Source: Vibrio sp. PID17_43
GTDB taxonomy: Bacteria > Pseudomonadota > Gammaproteobacteria > Enterobacterales > Vibrionaceae
Direction: 5' to 3'
Assembly: GCF_002608565.1 (NCBI RefSeq)
Contig: NZ_LIXM01000016.1
Location: 1-64,000, forward strand
DNA length: 64,000 nt
In this document: positions 50,593 through 61,985 of the stretch, piece by piece
Position numbering within the stretch: the stretch's first letter is position 1
How the letters are laid out: every line of letters begins with the position of its first letter
Position numbers and translations under genes: made by a program
Notes under the pieces: generated by a model
What the model saw: the letters and a program-made list of their open reading frames with translations, nothing else
Told to the model about the DNA's origin: nothing
Databases searched by the model: none

Positions 50593-53172
50593 ATGTCGAC
50601 GAATAATACTCCGTCACAAGATGTGCAAGAAATGGTGGCTCAGGCAGACACAGGTGCTCGCAGCCCATCGGGTTTGCAGGGACAAATTTTATGGTTTGTT
50701 CCACTGTGTTGGTCACTATTTCAATTATGGTATGCCTCTCCGCTGCCATTTATTTTTAATTTTGGCGTACTAAACGATACTGAAGCGCGTGCAATTCATC
50801 TTACTTTTGCCACTTTTCTTGCTTTCACAGCTTACCCGGCAATGAAAAATTCACCGCGCGACCATATTCCACTCATCGACTGGATTCTTGCATTAGCAGG
50901 CAGCTTTGCTGCGGCTTACATTTATATTTTCTACACTGAGTTGGCAGGGCGCTCTGGCGCACCAACAACGGTTGACATCGTTGTCTCAGTAACAGGTATG
51001 GCATTGTTACTTGAAGCAACTCGTCGCGCTCTAGGACCACCATTGATGGTCGTTGCTGCGGTATTTCTGACTTACACCTTTGCCGGCCCATACATGCCAG
51101 ATGTGATTGCCCATAAAGGCGCAAGCTTAAACAAAGCGATGTCGCACCTCTGGCTAACCACAGAAGGTGTATTCGGCGTTGCACTGGGTGTCTCAACCTC
51201 TTTCGTGTTCTTGTTCGTCCTGTTTGGTGCCATGCTAGAACGAGCTGGCGCAGGCGCTTACTTCATTAAAGTCGCCTTCTCGCTGCTTGGTCACATGAAA
51301 GGCGGTCCGGCAAAAGCGGCCGTTGTCGCATCCGGTCTATCTGGTCTGGTTTCTGGCTCTTCCATCGCCAACGTAGTAACAACCGGTACCTTTACCATTC
51401 CACTGATGAAGCGTGTCGGCTTCCCGGGGACAAAAGCAGGTGCGGTAGAAGTCGCAGCGTCAACTAATGGCCAGTTAACCCCACCAATCATGGGTGCCGC
51501 GGCATTCCTAATGGTGGAATACGTAGGTATCTCTTACGTTGAAGTAATTAAAGCCGCCCTACTTCCAGCGCTTATCTCTTACATCGCATTGATTTACATC
51601 GTTCACCTTGAAGCGTGTAAAGCAGGTATGACTGGCCTTCCTCGCCGTCATAACCCAACCATGCTACAGAGCTTACTGTCATTTACTGGCACCATTTTGG
51701 GCTTGAGTGTGATCAGCGCTCTGGTTTACTACGGTATCGGTTGGACCAAAGACGTATTCGGTGATGCAGCAACGCCTATCGTAACCGTTGCTCTGCTGAT
51801 TGCTTATGTTGGCTTGGTGAAGATTTCCGCGAACCACATCAAAGACGGTGCGATTGAAATTGATGCCGAGCTAACAGAAGTGCCAGATCCGGGTCCTACT
51901 ATTAAGTCAGGTCTACACTACCTACTGCCTATCGTAGTATTGGTTTGGTGTTTGACGGTAGAACGTTTTTCACCAGGTCTATCCGCATTCTGGGCTACGG
52001 TATTCATGATCTTCATTTTGCTCACTCAACGCCCGTTGATGGTGGTGCTATCAAAACAAGGTGATTTAGTTGAGCAAACCAAAGATGGTTTTGTCGATCT
52101 CGCACAAAGTTTGGTTTCCGGTGCACGCAATATGATCGGAATCGGCGTGGCGACTGCGGCAGCTGGTACCGTTGTTGGCGTAGTAACCTTAACTGGTATC
52201 GGCTTAGTCATGACCGATTTTGTCGAGTTTATTTCCGGTGGTAACTTAATTCTGATGCTGCTATTTACCGCCGTGATCAGCTTAATTCTTGGTATGGGTC
52301 TGCCTACAACAGCAAACTACATTGTTGTTTCTACTTTAATGGCACCAGTGATCGTTACCCTCGGTGCGGCGCATGGTCTTATCATCCCACTGATTGCAGT
52401 GCACTTGTTCGTGTTCTACTTCGGTATCCTTGCCGACGATACTCCGCCAGTGGGTTTGGCAGCATTTGCAGCCGCGGCGATAGCGAAATCCGACCCGATT
52501 CGAACTGGTATTCAAGGTTTTACCTACGATATCCGAACCGCAATTCTGCCGTTCATGTTTGTCTTTAACACACAACTGCTGCTAATGGGCATTGATACTT
52601 GGTGGCACTTAGCGCTGACGGTGATCTCTTCCATTATCGCGATGTTGATTTTCTCTGCGGCAACGCAAGGTTGGTGGCTGACAAAAAACAAATGGTGGGA
52701 AACCATTCTATTATTAGTACTGACTTTCTCATTTCTGCGTCCTGGTTTTTGGTGGGACATGCTCTATCCAGCGAAAGTTCTTTCACCTGGTGTTGAGATA
52801 ACTCAAGTCACACAGGGCCTGAATGTAGGAGAATCCATTGAGTTACGTGTTGCTGGACAAAACTTAGAAGGCGATAACATTGAGAAAACCGTTCGCCTGC
52901 CATTTGATGATAAAGCAACCACCGCTGAAGAACGCATTGCTTCAATGGGACTGATGCTGACAGAGAGCGACGGGAAAATGATCGTAGATATGGTCGAATT
53001 TGGTAGCCCTGCTGAATCATCAGGTATCGATTTCGATTGGGAGATCAAATCGGTCATTCAAAATGCGGATCGCCCAATGAAAGAGTGGGTATTTGTACCG
53101 TGTTTGTTGCTCTTACTGGTACTTGCTATGAACCAGAAACATCGTGCTCGTAAGGAACAACTGAGCGCATAA
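50593..53172 (+). CDS. TRAP transporter permease, fused 4TM/12TM (TAXI type)
   Basis: An 859-aa membrane protein from ATG 50593 (AAGGAAAAG upstream; an ATG 27 nt earlier is weaker). It fuses the small DctQ-like subunit (N-terminal third) and the large DctM-like subunit. The latter shows KAAVVASGLSGLVSGSSIAN, GAVEVAASTNGQLTPPIMGA and LGMGLPTTANYIVVSTL. A C-terminal soluble part (about 730-840) contains GSPAESSGIDFDWEI, a PDZ-like carboxy-terminal domain seen in this subfamily. Works with the TAXI receptor upstream as a Na+-driven importer. Confidence 0.92.
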   Translation: MSTNNTPSQDVQEMVAQADTGARSPSGLQGQILWFVPLCWSLFQLWYASPLPFIFNFGVLNDTEARAIHLTFATFLAFTAYPAMKNSPRDHIPLIDWILALAGSFAAAYIYIFYTELAGRSGAPTTVDIVVSVTGMALLLEATRRALGPPLMVVAAVFLTYTFAGPYMPDVIAHKGASLNKAMSHLWLTTEGVFGVALGVSTSFVFLFVLFGAMLERAGAGAYFIKVAFSLLGHMKGGPAKAAVVASGLSGLVSGSSIANVVTTGTFTIPLMKRVGFPGTKAGAVEVAASTNGQLTPPIMGAAAFLMVEYVGISYVEVIKAALLPALISYIALIYIVHLEACKAGMTGLPRRHNPTMLQSLLSFTGTILGLSVISALVYYGIGWTKDVFGDAATPIVTVALLIAYVGLVKISANHIKDGAIEIDAELTEVPDPGPTIKSGLHYLLPIVVLVWCLTVERFSPGLSAFWATVFMIFILLTQRPLMVVLSKQGDLVEQTKDGFVDLAQSLVSGARNMIGIGVATAAAGTVVGVVTLTGIGLVMTDFVEFISGGNLILMLLFTAVISLILGMGLPTTANYIVVSTLMAPVIVTLGAAHGLIIPLIAVHLFVFYFGILADDTPPVGLAAFAAAAIAKSDPIRTGIQGFTYDIRTAILPFMFVFNTQLLLMGIDTWWHLALTVISSIIAMLIFSAATQGWWLTKNKWWETILLLVLTFSFLRPGFWWDMLYPAKVLSPGVEITQVTQGLNVGESIELRVAGQNLEGDNIEKTVRLPFDDKATTAEERIASMGLMLTESDGKMIVDMVEFGSPAESSGIDFDWEIKSVIQNADRPMKEWVFVPCLLLLLVLAMNQKHRARKEQLSA

Positions 53173-53179
53173 CTGATTT

Positions 53180-53198
53180 GGCCCCGAGGCAAGGGGCC
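53180..53198 (+). other. GC-rich hairpin between permease and uspA genes
   Basis: GGCCCC (53180-53185) with GGGGCC (53193-53198), 7-nt loop, lying just ahead of the uspA ribosome site. Not followed by T residues; may modulate uspA translation or mRNA decay. Confidence 0.5.
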
Positions 53199-53215
53199 GT
53201 GATGAGAGACATTGA

Positions 53216-53653
53216 ATGTACAAACAAATTCTTGTTCCTGTTGATCTCAACGACCAAGGCTTTTCTGACCGTGCGGTTGAGTTAGCCGTTTGGCAAGCAA
53301 AACAAGCCAATGCAGAAGTTCACCTTCTAACCGTCGTACCCGGTATCCACATGTCGATGGTCGCAAGCTACTTTCCGAAAGATGCGGCTGCGGAAATGAA
53401 GCAAGATGTGAAGCAACAGCTAAAAGCGTTTGCTGACCAACACATTGACGATGAGGTGATTTACAAAGTACACGTTGCAGAAGGGAAACCTTACGCAACC
53501 ATTCTCGACTACGCTGAGCGTTTAGGTGCTGACCTTATCATTATGCCAAGCCACAAGCGCTCTAAAATCAACAAAGTGATGCTTGGTTCGGTCGCGAGCA
53601 AAGTCGTTGAATACTCACCAATCAACGTCATGGTTGTGAAGCCTCAAGGCTAG
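53216..53653 (+). CDS. Universal stress protein (UspA family)
   Basis: A 145-aa single Usp domain. Begins YKQILVPVDLNDQGFSDRAV and ends GADLIIMPSHKRSKINKVMLGSVASKVVEYS-PINVMVVKP (split here). The G-S signature after LGS partly matches the ATP-binding type. UspA genes commonly follow TAXI/TRAP transporters and can bind their permease or regulate uptake (known for TeaD). Same operon here. Confidence 0.9.
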   Translation: MYKQILVPVDLNDQGFSDRAVELAVWQAKQANAEVHLLTVVPGIHMSMVASYFPKDAAAEMKQDVKQQLKAFADQHIDDEVIYKVHVAEGKPYATILDYAERLGADLIIMPSHKRSKINKVMLGSVASKVVEYSPINVMVVKPQG

Positions 53654-53677
53654 CGTGAGCCATTCAAACCTTAAAAC

Positions 53678-53705
53678 AAAAGGTTGATGCTTGCATCAAC
53701 CTTTT
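53678..53705. terminator. Terminator between uspA and thiQ (convergent)
   Basis: A 13-bp perfect stem (53678-53690 with 53693-53705) and T6 on the plus strand; A-rich on the other side so it may serve both. Confidence 0.9.
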
Positions 53706-53727
53706 TTATCCGTCCTTATCATAGTGT

Positions 53728-54432
53728 TTATCCTGCCGCTCGAACAAAAATGCTCAACGCATCACTGCCATGTTGTGCATTTAACTCAGCAATCTCACCA
53801 GATGCTTCTACCTGACCACTAGCAACAAAAGCAAAATGACTGGCAATGGCTCTTGCATCACTTAGGTGGTGCGTCACCATCAAGACAGTAATGCCACGCT
53901 CAGTAGCAAGCTGCTTAACCAATGTTAGCATCTCCTCACGCAGCACAGGGTCTAACGCAGAAAAAGGCTCATCAAGAAGCCACATCGAATGCGGCTGAAC
54001 AAAACAGCGCGCCAGTGCCACACGCTGACGCTGACCGCCAGAAAGGTGCTCTGGCAATCGGTCAAGATACTCTGCTACACCAACTTGCTTTGCGGCTTGC
54101 TCCACAAGAAGCTTTTGGTCTACCGTGAGCTTTAATCCCGGATGCAGACCTAAACCAATGTTGTCTCTTACTGACAGATGAGCGAATAGATTGTGTTCTT
54201 GGAGCAACATAGAGAACGGACGCTGGTACGGTTCTTTGCGTACGATGGACTCACCATCAACCAAAATATCGCCTTGGTCTGGATTGATGAACCCAGCCAA
54301 CAGTGCAAGTAACGTTGATTTACCCGCCCCACTCGGTCCCATCAGTGACACGATTTGTCCACGTTGAATTTCTAGCTCAAAGCAAAACAGATCACGTTGA
54401 TAGGTATACTGCACATCATCCAATACTAACAT
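53728..54432 (-). CDS. thiQ: Thiamine ABC transporter ATP-binding protein
   Basis: A 234-aa ABC ATPase. Walker A GPSGAGKST (32-40), signature LSGGQRQRVALAR (near 128-140), Walker B WLLDEPFSALDP (near 150) and the H-loop histidine (VTHHLSD) are intact. It powers thiamine/TPP uptake with ThiP and ThiB. Its start overlaps the thiP stop by one base. Third gene under the TPP riboswitch. Confidence 0.95.
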   Translation of the reverse strand: MLVLDDVQYTYQRDLFCFELEIQRGQIVSLMGPSGAGKSTLLALLAGFINPDQGDILVDGESIVRKEPYQRPFSMLLQEHNLFAHLSVRDNIGLGLHPGLKLTVDQKLLVEQAAKQVGVAEYLDRLPEHLSGGQRQRVALARCFVQPHSMWLLDEPFSALDPVLREEMLTLVKQLATERGITVLMVTHHLSDARAIASHFAFVASGQVEASGEIAELNAQHGSDALSIFVRAAG

Positions 54433-56018
54433 TACGCTCTCCCCTTCGTTTTCAACACTTTTTCAATCACGGCGAAACAGCCCACACTGAGCAATAACAA
54501 CGTGACTGAGACCACCGCTGCCGCCTCCATTTGATAACTGCCTAACAATTGGAATAGATACAACGGCAAGGTTCTAAATTCTTGTCCACCAAACAAAGCA
54601 ATCGCGCTTAAGTCGCCAATCGCAAACATAAAGCTGATTGCAAACGCATGAGCAAATGGCTTGCGTAATGCTTGCCACTCCACCACTTTAAAACGTTGCC
54701 AACCACGCATGCCTAGGCTGGCACAAACGTACTGGTATTGCTGCTCAATGTGTAACATCGGTTGAGACAAGGTTTTAATCACATACGGCAGTGCCATTAA
54801 ACCATTCACCAGAATAACCACAAAAAATGCTAAGCTGAATACATCGGTAAATGAGCGTAGCAATAGAAATAATCCAGTACTAATAACTAATCCAGGCGTC
54901 ACCAAGATGATGATGCCAATTAGTTCAATTTGATCGGCGCGGCTGTTCTTGTATTGCAAACGCCAACGTCGGCTAGTAAGCAAAATTGACACGCCAGCAG
55001 CAACAGCCAGAGAGCTCGCTAACACGGCAACTTTGAGTGAATTCCACAATGCAGACCAAAAGCGTTCATCACTCAATACCGACCAAACTTGTTGGTTGAT
55101 ACCACTGAATACGACCATCACAAGCGGCGGTATGACAAGTAAAAAGGCAGCCATGATCCAAAAGCAATCCCAAGCTTTTGACCATCCATGATCCTTCGTT
55201 AAATATTGCTGTACTGATATGCTTCCAGCGCTTACCGAGACTGGCTTCGTCAACTTCTGTACGCCAATCGCGAGTAAGCCACATAACAACATTTGCCACA
55301 GCGCCAACAGCGCCCCAGCTTGCAAATCAAAGTCGAACTTAATCGCTTGGTAAATGGCAAGTTCAATCGTCGTTGACTTCGGTCCGCCGCCTAATGCCAT
55401 CACGGTGGCAAAGCTGGTAAAACACAGCATAAACACCAAGCCACTCACATGAGCTAACTGTTGCCTTAGACGTGGCCATTCCACCCAGCGGAATTTGTCC
55501 CAATGAGTCATACCAAGGTGTGCACACAGTTTATGTTGCTCTGAAGGAATGGATTCCAATGCCTGCAAAAGTAGGCGCGCCGCATAAGGCATATTGAAGA
55601 ACACATGCGCAAGCAAAATACCGTTCAGTCCATAGATGGAAAACGGTAGATCAGCATCAAGGCTTTGTAGTCCTTTTACAATCAGGCCACTATTGCCGTA
55701 AATCGCCAGCAAACCAAATACACCCACCAAAACTGGCAGAACCAAGGTGGAAGCAAACAATTTTAACAGTAGAAACTTACCAAAGAACTCACGACGAGAA
55801 AGTGCGTGAGCGACGGGAATGGCAAAGCCGACGCTCAACACGGTAGAGAGAAATGCTTGGTAAAAGCTGAACTTGGTGACATGTTGGTAGTAAGGATCAC
55901 TCCAAACCATCGACACATCAAGAGAAGGCGCTTGAATAATCAAAGCACCTAGGGCAGAAATAACAAAGGCCGTGATAATCATCGCGACCCCTAAACCTAT
56001 TTTCGGTACAGAATTCAA
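54432..56018 (-). CDS. thiP: Thiamine ABC transporter permease
   Basis: A 528-aa inner-membrane protein with two homologous permease halves (about 12 helices). Each half has an EAA-loop-like segment: LRLLLQALESIPSEQHKLCAHLGM (split near 145-168) and IEQQYQYVCASLGMRGWQRF. Lies 14 nt after thiB and overlaps thiQ. Confidence 0.94.
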   Translation of the reverse strand: MNSVPKIGLGVAMIITAFVISALGALIIQAPSLDVSMVWSDPYYQHVTKFSFYQAFLSTVLSVGFAIPVAHALSRREFFGKFLLLKLFASTLVLPVLVGVFGLLAIYGNSGLIVKGLQSLDADLPFSIYGLNGILLAHVFFNMPYAARLLLQALESIPSEQHKLCAHLGMTHWDKFRWVEWPRLRQQLAHVSGLVFMLCFTSFATVMALGGGPKSTTIELAIYQAIKFDFDLQAGALLALWQMLLCGLLAIGVQKLTKPVSVSAGSISVQQYLTKDHGWSKAWDCFWIMAAFLLVIPPLVMVVFSGINQQVWSVLSDERFWSALWNSLKVAVLASSLAVAAGVSILLTSRRWRLQYKNSRADQIELIGIIILVTPGLVISTGLFLLLRSFTDVFSLAFFVVILVNGLMALPYVIKTLSQPMLHIEQQYQYVCASLGMRGWQRFKVVEWQALRKPFAHAFAISFMFAIGDLSAIALFGGQEFRTLPLYLFQLLGSYQMEAAAVVSVTLLLLSVGCFAVIEKVLKTKGRA

Positions 56019-56032
56019 AAGTAGAACCTATA

Positions 56033-57025
56033 TTAAAACGTCAATGCGCTTTGCCACTCACGAATCCAGGACTTACGCTTTTTTGCAACTTCATCAGCAC
56101 TAAAGCTCAGTGACTTGTTTGGTACGCTGAGCGTTGCAAAACCTTTTGGCAGCTCAACATCAGTCACTGGGTACATCCAGTTGCCCGTTGGCATTGCCGA
56201 TTGGAATTCATCACTCAAAATGAAGTTCATGAACTGATCGGCTAGCTCAGAATTCTGTGAGCTTTTTACCTTGGCCGCCACTTCCACTTGCATGTAGTGA
56301 CCTTCAGCAAAGTTGGCACTTGCGTACTTAGCATCGTCTTCCGCAATCAAATGGTAGGCGGGAGAAGTCGTATACGACAGCACAAGATCAGACTCACCAT
56401 TCAAGAACATGGAGTACGCCTCGGACCAACCTTTGGTAACGGTAACGGTTTTACTCGCTAGCAGCTTCCACGCTTGGGTGGCGTCATCGCCATAGATAGA
56501 CTTCATCCACAACATCAAGCCTTGGCCCGGCGTCGAAGTGCGAGGATCTTGGTAAATGACTTTCAGATCATCACGCTCTTCCAACAACTCCTGCATGCTC
56601 TTTGGCGGATTTGCTAACTTATCTTTGTTGTACACAAAAGCAAAGTAGCCGTAATCATAAGGTACGAAGGTTTTATCCTGCCAACCGTTAGGCAGCGTGG
56701 TTTTAGAAGTATCAACGTTATGCTCAGTCAGCAGGCCAGTCTTTTTTGCTTCCGCCATTAGGTTATTATCCAAACCTAACACGATATCCGCTTTGCTGTT
56801 GCTTCCCTCCAAACGAAGGCGGTTAAGAATGGAAACACCATCGTCCAGTGCAACGAAATTAACATCGCATCCGCATTTGGCTTCAAATGCCTTTTCGACG
56901 TTAGGACCAGGTCCCCAATCGGCAGCGAAAGAGTCGTACGTATAGACAGTTAGGGTGTTTTCAGCGGCAAACGCTGAAGTTGAAGTGATGGCTGCAAGGG
57001 CAATCAGACTAAGAGTGGTTTTCAC
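56033..57025 (-). CDS. thiB: Thiamine-binding periplasmic protein
   Basis: A 330-aa binding protein (TbpA) with signal peptide 1-20 ending SAFAAE. The sequence NTLTVYTYDSFAADWGPGP and KAFEAKCGCDVNFVALDDG is typical of ThiB. It delivers thiamine, TMP or TPP to ThiPQ. First gene downstream of the TPP riboswitch; GGAGAG precedes the ATG. Confidence 0.95.
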   Translation of the reverse strand: MKTTLSLIALAAITSTSAFAAENTLTVYTYDSFAADWGPGPNVEKAFEAKCGCDVNFVALDDGVSILNRLRLEGSNSKADIVLGLDNNLMAEAKKTGLLTEHNVDTSKTTLPNGWQDKTFVPYDYGYFAFVYNKDKLANPPKSMQELLEERDDLKVIYQDPRTSTPGQGLMLWMKSIYGDDATQAWKLLASKTVTVTKGWSEAYSMFLNGESDLVLSYTTSPAYHLIAEDDAKYASANFAEGHYMQVEVAAKVKSSQNSELADQFMNFILSDEFQSAMPTGNWMYPVTDVELPKGFATLSVPNKSLSFSADEVAKKRKSWIREWQSALTF

Positions 57026-57104
57026 GGCTCGCTCTCCATTTGCATGTCGAAAAGTTGAGCGGCACAGGGTTGAGGCAGGTATTTAGGACTTCCAATATCC
57101 AGGC

Positions 57105-57237
57105 TCAATTCCTACGCCAGCATTATCTGGTTCAGGTAATACGGGTCCCTTCCTGCTCAACAACGTTCAGCGATTAGGTCTCAGCGCCCAAGTGCATTGA
57201 TGAGTTCAATGCCAAATGAGTTTGCTCCCCGATGAGT
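57105..57237 (-). ncRNA. TPP riboswitch (THI element)
   Basis: The minus strand upstream of thiB contains the conserved parts in order: TCGGGGAGC (stem P1/P2 start), CTGAGA (57178-57183, the pyrimidine-sensing T-loop), ACCCGT, and ACCTGAACCAGATAATG followed by CTGGCGTAGGAA. The variable P3 stem is long (57184-57222 region). Binding of thiamine pyrophosphate should shut off thiBPQ, probably at translation since no clear terminator follows. Confidence 0.95.
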
Positions 57238-57273
57238 TGGATGGATTGTAAAGGTCTTTGATTGATTACACAA

Positions 57274-57912
57274 TCAACGTTGGTCATAACCCCAACGTGG
57301 CACTAAACCTTGTTCAATACCTAAGTGATCAAGAATTCTCGCTACCATAAAATCAACCAAGTCTTCAATGCTCTTCGGTTGATGGTAGAAGCCCGGCGCA
57401 GCAGGCATGATGGTCACGCCCATCTGCGATAGCTTGTGCATGTTCTCTAGATGTAGGGTTGAGAATGGCGTTTCACGCACCACAAGCAGCAACTGTCCAC
57501 GTTCTTTCATCACCACATCCGCGGCACGTTCGATCAGGTTATCCGACATACCGTGTGCGATCGCCGCGACGCTACCCGCTGAACATGGGCACACCACCAT
57601 TTGTTTCGGCGCTGCGGAGCCTGATGCCACTGGTGAGAACCAATCATCTTTACCACAAATCGTTAAATTATCTGGGTTGCAGTTGAGGTGTTCTACTAAT
57701 GCCTTTTGTGCCGCTTCAGGGCCGCTTGGTAGTTTCAAATCATGCTCAGTCGCCATCACCACACGAGCTGCAGAAGAGATCAACACATACACGTGGTAAT
57801 CCGCTGCAACAAGACACTCGAGAAGGCGAAGGCCATACGGGGCACCAGAAGCGCCCGTTAATGCTAATGTGATGGCTTTTTTAGGGGTTACTTTTTGCTG
57901 CATAAATGTCAT
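57274..57912 (-). CDS. ubiX: Flavin prenyltransferase UbiX
   Basis: A 212-aa enzyme that makes prenylated FMN, the cofactor of the UbiD decarboxylase in ubiquinone synthesis. [19 protein letters not shown] (near 16-34) is the FMN site and [22 protein letters not shown] (split, near 125) is conserved. The start overlaps the mpl stop by one base (TAATG); an ATG three codons later is possible. Confidence 0.93.
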   Translation of the reverse strand: MTFMQQKVTPKKAITLALTGASGAPYGLRLLECLVAADYHVYVLISSAARVVMATEHDLKLPSGPEAAQKALVEHLNCNPDNLTICGKDDWFSPVASGSAAPKQMVVCPCSAGSVAAIAHGMSDNLIERAADVVMKERGQLLLVVRETPFSTLHLENMHKLSQMGVTIMPAAPGFYHQPKSIEDLVDFMVARILDHLGIEQGLVPRWGYDQR

Positions 57913-59270
57913 TAAGCTTTTTGTTTCAGTTGTTCTAGAAGCTTGCCGTGGATGCCACCAAAGCCACCATTGCTCATCACAAGAATTTGGTCACCCGGTT
58001 GTGCTCGTTCGACGATTTTCGCGACAAAGCTATCCATCTCTGTACCGACAAACGCAGATTGTTGACACTGGTCAGCAATGTCTTGTACCGACCAACCAAT
58101 GTCATCCGGTTGGAATAGGAACACTTCATCTGCGCTGTGCAATGACGCCGCGAGTGTATTCTTGTGAACACCGCGCTTCATGGTCGCAGAGCGAGGCTCC
58201 AGTACGGCAAGAATACGCTGTTCGCCTACCTTGTTCCGTAAACCGCCCAGCGTCAGTTCAATCGCTGTTGGGTGATGAGCAAAATCATCGTAAACCGTCA
58301 CGTCCTGCTCTTCACCTTTTAGCTCCAAACGACGTTTCGTATTGATAAAGCGACCAAGCGCCTGACAAGCAAGCTCAGGAGTAACACCAACATGACGCGC
58401 AGCAGCAATCGCCATTAATGCGTTATCTACGTTGTGGTCACCAACGAGGTCCCAATCCACGACGCCTACTTTCTCGCCTTGCAGTGACACTTCAAATTTA
58501 GAACCATCGACAACCAATTTGTGTGCTTGCCAATCACCATCGACACCAGAGAACTGCTTTTCTGTCCAACAACCGCGCTCGATCACCTCTTGCAGAGACG
58601 GATCTTGCTTTGGCGCCAAGATCAAACCGTTACCCGGAACAGTACGCACCAAATGATGGAATTGACGCTTAATCGCCTCTAGATCGTCGAAGATGTCTGC
58701 ATGATCGAATTCAAGGTTATTCATGATCAGCGTGCGTGGGTGATAATGAACAAACTTAGATCGTTTATCGAAAAAAGCACTGTCATATTCATCCGCTTCG
58801 ACAACGAAGAACATGCTTTCACCCAAGCGAGCCGACACGCCAAAGTTACCTAGCACACCACCAACAAGGAAGCCCGGTTGGTAACCGCAATCTTCTAGGA
58901 TCCAAGCCAACATGCTTGAAGTGGTGGTTTTACCATGGGTACCCGATACCGCCAGAACCCAACGATCGTGCAATAGAAACTCTTGCAACCACTGTGGACC
59001 CGAAGTGTAACGAATATTGGTGTTGAGTACATGCTCAACACATGGGTTACCACGGCTCATCGCGTTGCCTATCACCACGAGATCGGGTTGAGGGTCAAGT
59101 TGAGAAGGGTCAAATCCTTCAATTATTTCAATACCTTGAGACTCTAGCAGGGTACTCATTGGTGGATAAACATTGGCATCCGAACCCGTCACTTTATGAC
59201 CTAGCTGACGCGCTAAAATTGCCGCGCCGCCCATAAACGTGCCGCAGATACCCAAGATATGAATGTGCAT
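57912..59270 (-). CDS. mpl: UDP-N-acetylmuramate:murein tripeptide ligase
   Basis: A 452-aa Mur-ligase family enzyme that reattaches recycled L-Ala-gamma-D-Glu-mDAP to UDP-MurNAc. N-terminal [21 protein letters not shown] (4-24), ATP loop [17 protein letters not shown] (near 108-124), and [11 protein letters not shown] (near 330) are present. Divergent from fbp; in E. coli mpl and fbp are likewise divergent neighbours. Confidence 0.95.
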   Translation of the reverse strand: MHIHILGICGTFMGGAAILARQLGHKVTGSDANVYPPMSTLLESQGIEIIEGFDPSQLDPQPDLVVIGNAMSRGNPCVEHVLNTNIRYTSGPQWLQEFLLHDRWVLAVSGTHGKTTTSSMLAWILEDCGYQPGFLVGGVLGNFGVSARLGESMFFVVEADEYDSAFFDKRSKFVHYHPRTLIMNNLEFDHADIFDDLEAIKRQFHHLVRTVPGNGLILAPKQDPSLQEVIERGCWTEKQFSGVDGDWQAHKLVVDGSKFEVSLQGEKVGVVDWDLVGDHNVDNALMAIAAARHVGVTPELACQALGRFINTKRRLELKGEEQDVTVYDDFAHHPTAIELTLGGLRNKVGEQRILAVLEPRSATMKRGVHKNTLAASLHSADEVFLFQPDDIGWSVQDIADQCQQSAFVGTEMDSFVAKIVERAQPGDQILVMSNGGFGGIHGKLLEQLKQKA

Positions 59271-60597
<1,327 letters not shown>

Positions 60598-60624
60598 TTT
60601 TATCGCTGAGGATCGAATACTCCC

Positions 60625-60652
60625 AACACGGCAGGCCTTTACCCGCCGTGTT
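60625..60652 (+). terminator. fbp terminator
   Basis: AACACGGC with GCCGTGTT (inner GG/CC pairs add to the stem), then T3-A-T. Confidence 0.85.
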
Positions 60653-60723
60653 TTTATCGCTAAAGTAAATTGCGTAAATATTAGCCAGATTATACTTAGC
60701 CTTCAATGAAAAGGAATATTCAA

Positions 60724-61254
60724 ATGAGCTTAAACAACGTACCCGCTGGTAAATCCCTTCCTGACGATATTTATGTCGTCATCGAAATTCCTGCAAATGC
60801 AGACCCCATCAAGTACGAAGTCGATAAAGAGTCTGGTGCGGTATTTGTCGATCGCTTCATGTCAGCACCAATGTTCTACCCATGCAACTACGGTTACGTA
60901 AACGACACGCTTTCTCTCGATGGTGACCCTGTTGATGTATTGGTTCCAACCCCTTATCCATTGATCCCTGGATCGGTGATTCGTTGCCGCCCGGTCGGTG
61001 TGCTGAAAATGACCGATGAATCAGGTGAAGATGCCAAAGTGGTTGCCGTTCCTCACTCAAAAGTTTCCAAAGAATACGAACATATTCAAGACGTGGGTGA
61101 TATTCCAGCGCTATTAAAAGCACAAATCACACATTTCTTTGAGCGCTACAAAGAGCTTGAATCTGGAAAGTGGGTAAAGGTCGATGGCTGGGCTGATGTA
61201 GAAGCAGCAAAAGCAGAAATTATTGAGTCTTACCAGCGTGCTCAAAAAAAATAA
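60724..61254 (+). CDS. ppa: Inorganic pyrophosphatase (family I)
   Basis: A 176-aa essential Mg-dependent enzyme. Start ATG 60724 after AAGGAA gives [20 protein letters not shown]; the ATG 18 nt upstream overlaps that site. Active-site stretch [20 protein letters not shown] (near 54-73) is complete. It stands alone with a strong terminator. Confidence 0.97.
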   Translation: MSLNNVPAGKSLPDDIYVVIEIPANADPIKYEVDKESGAVFVDRFMSAPMFYPCNYGYVNDTLSLDGDPVDVLVPTPYPLIPGSVIRCRPVGVLKMTDESGEDAKVVAVPHSKVSKEYEHIQDVGDIPALLKAQITHFFERYKELESGKWVKVDGWADVEAAKAEIIESYQRAQKK

Positions 61255-61272
61255 TCGCAGGTATCAGGTAAC

Positions 61273-61300
61273 AAAAGCGCTGCCAATCGGCAGCGCTTTT
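61273..61300. terminator. Bidirectional terminator after ppa
   Basis: A perfect 12-bp stem (61273-61284 with 61289-61300), AATC loop. Serves ppa and the convergent lipoprotein gene. Confidence 0.92.
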
Positions 61301-61318
61301 TCGTTGTCATAACTTTGT

Positions 61319-61681
61319 TTAATACCCACCGGCCGTCGACCGTCTGCCTGATTCATAATCATATTGGAAAAATGGGTCTAGATCATCGCAGATGCCTAAG
61401 TAAGGTGTGCCTAGTACTCCGAGAATATAAGCACTTTGCTGACAATACTCTTCCTTACCCTCTTGGTAGCCAGTTTGGTAGGCCATGATAAGTTCAGGAG
61501 TAGCACGGTTAGTGTCATCTAACTTGGCAATACGCTCTTCAGACAACTCAAGAGAGCCATTAAGTGCCGTTTGTTTGCCGAAAGCTTGCCAGTCTGTCGC
61601 GTTAACAGAGCTGGGTAGTGTGGTTTGCGCACAAGCGTTGAGAAAAAGCAGCATAGCGCCAATCGCAAATAGTCTCATCAT
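61319..61681 (-). CDS. DUF2799-family lipoprotein
   Basis: A 120-aa predicted lipoprotein: signal MMRLFAIGAMLLFLNAC with the lipobox cysteine at 17. The mature part carries DWQAFGKQTALNG, AYQTGYQEGKEEYC and YLGICDDLDPFFQYDYESGR, the repeated DUF2799 pattern. Function unknown. Immediately upstream lies a broken second copy (61692-61985), so the family was duplicated here. Confidence 0.85.
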   Translation of the reverse strand: MMRLFAIGAMLLFLNACAQTTLPSSVNATDWQAFGKQTALNGSLELSEERIAKLDDTNRATPELIMAYQTGYQEGKEEYCQQSAYILGVLGTPYLGICDDLDPFFQYDYESGRRSTAGGY

Positions 61682-61691
61682 TACTCCTCAC

Positions 61692-61985
61692 TCATGAATA
61701 GCGTTTGCTGCCTTTAGATGTGCGCCCTAATTCGTATTCTCGACGGAATCGATCATCTAAATCGTCACAAATGCCTCGCTAATAAAGCCTGCTTTCACCG
61801 AGCGTGAAAGCGTCTTGTGCGCAGTAATTAGCTCGACCGCTTTCATAGCCATTACTGTACGCCATATATAAGTCGTCGCCTTTATTGAGCTCTTGCATGG
61901 AGAGTTTTGAGTCACCCGCTTCCGCTCGCTGCATACCGTATTGTTGCCACTGCATGCTGTCGTTACTGCTCTCAGTATCGTTCAC
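61692..61985 (-). pseudogene. Broken DUF2799 paralogue
   Basis: On the minus strand the frame reads QWQQYGMQRAEAG, AYSNGYESGRANYCAQD and, after an in-frame TAG at 61779-61781, continues RGICDDLDDRFRREYELGR to a TGA at 61692-61694. The second part aligns with the end of the intact neighbour (GICDDLD..F...YE.GR). The signal peptide and lipobox are missing; upstream the frame runs into ytfP coding sequence. So the copy has lost its start and carries a stop. Confidence 0.75.

Noticed and set aside
53155-53215. Terminator between the TRAP permease and uspA
   Set aside because: The GGCCCC/GGGGCC hairpin has no U tract and uspA follows within 20 nt, so an operon with a regulatory hairpin is more likely.
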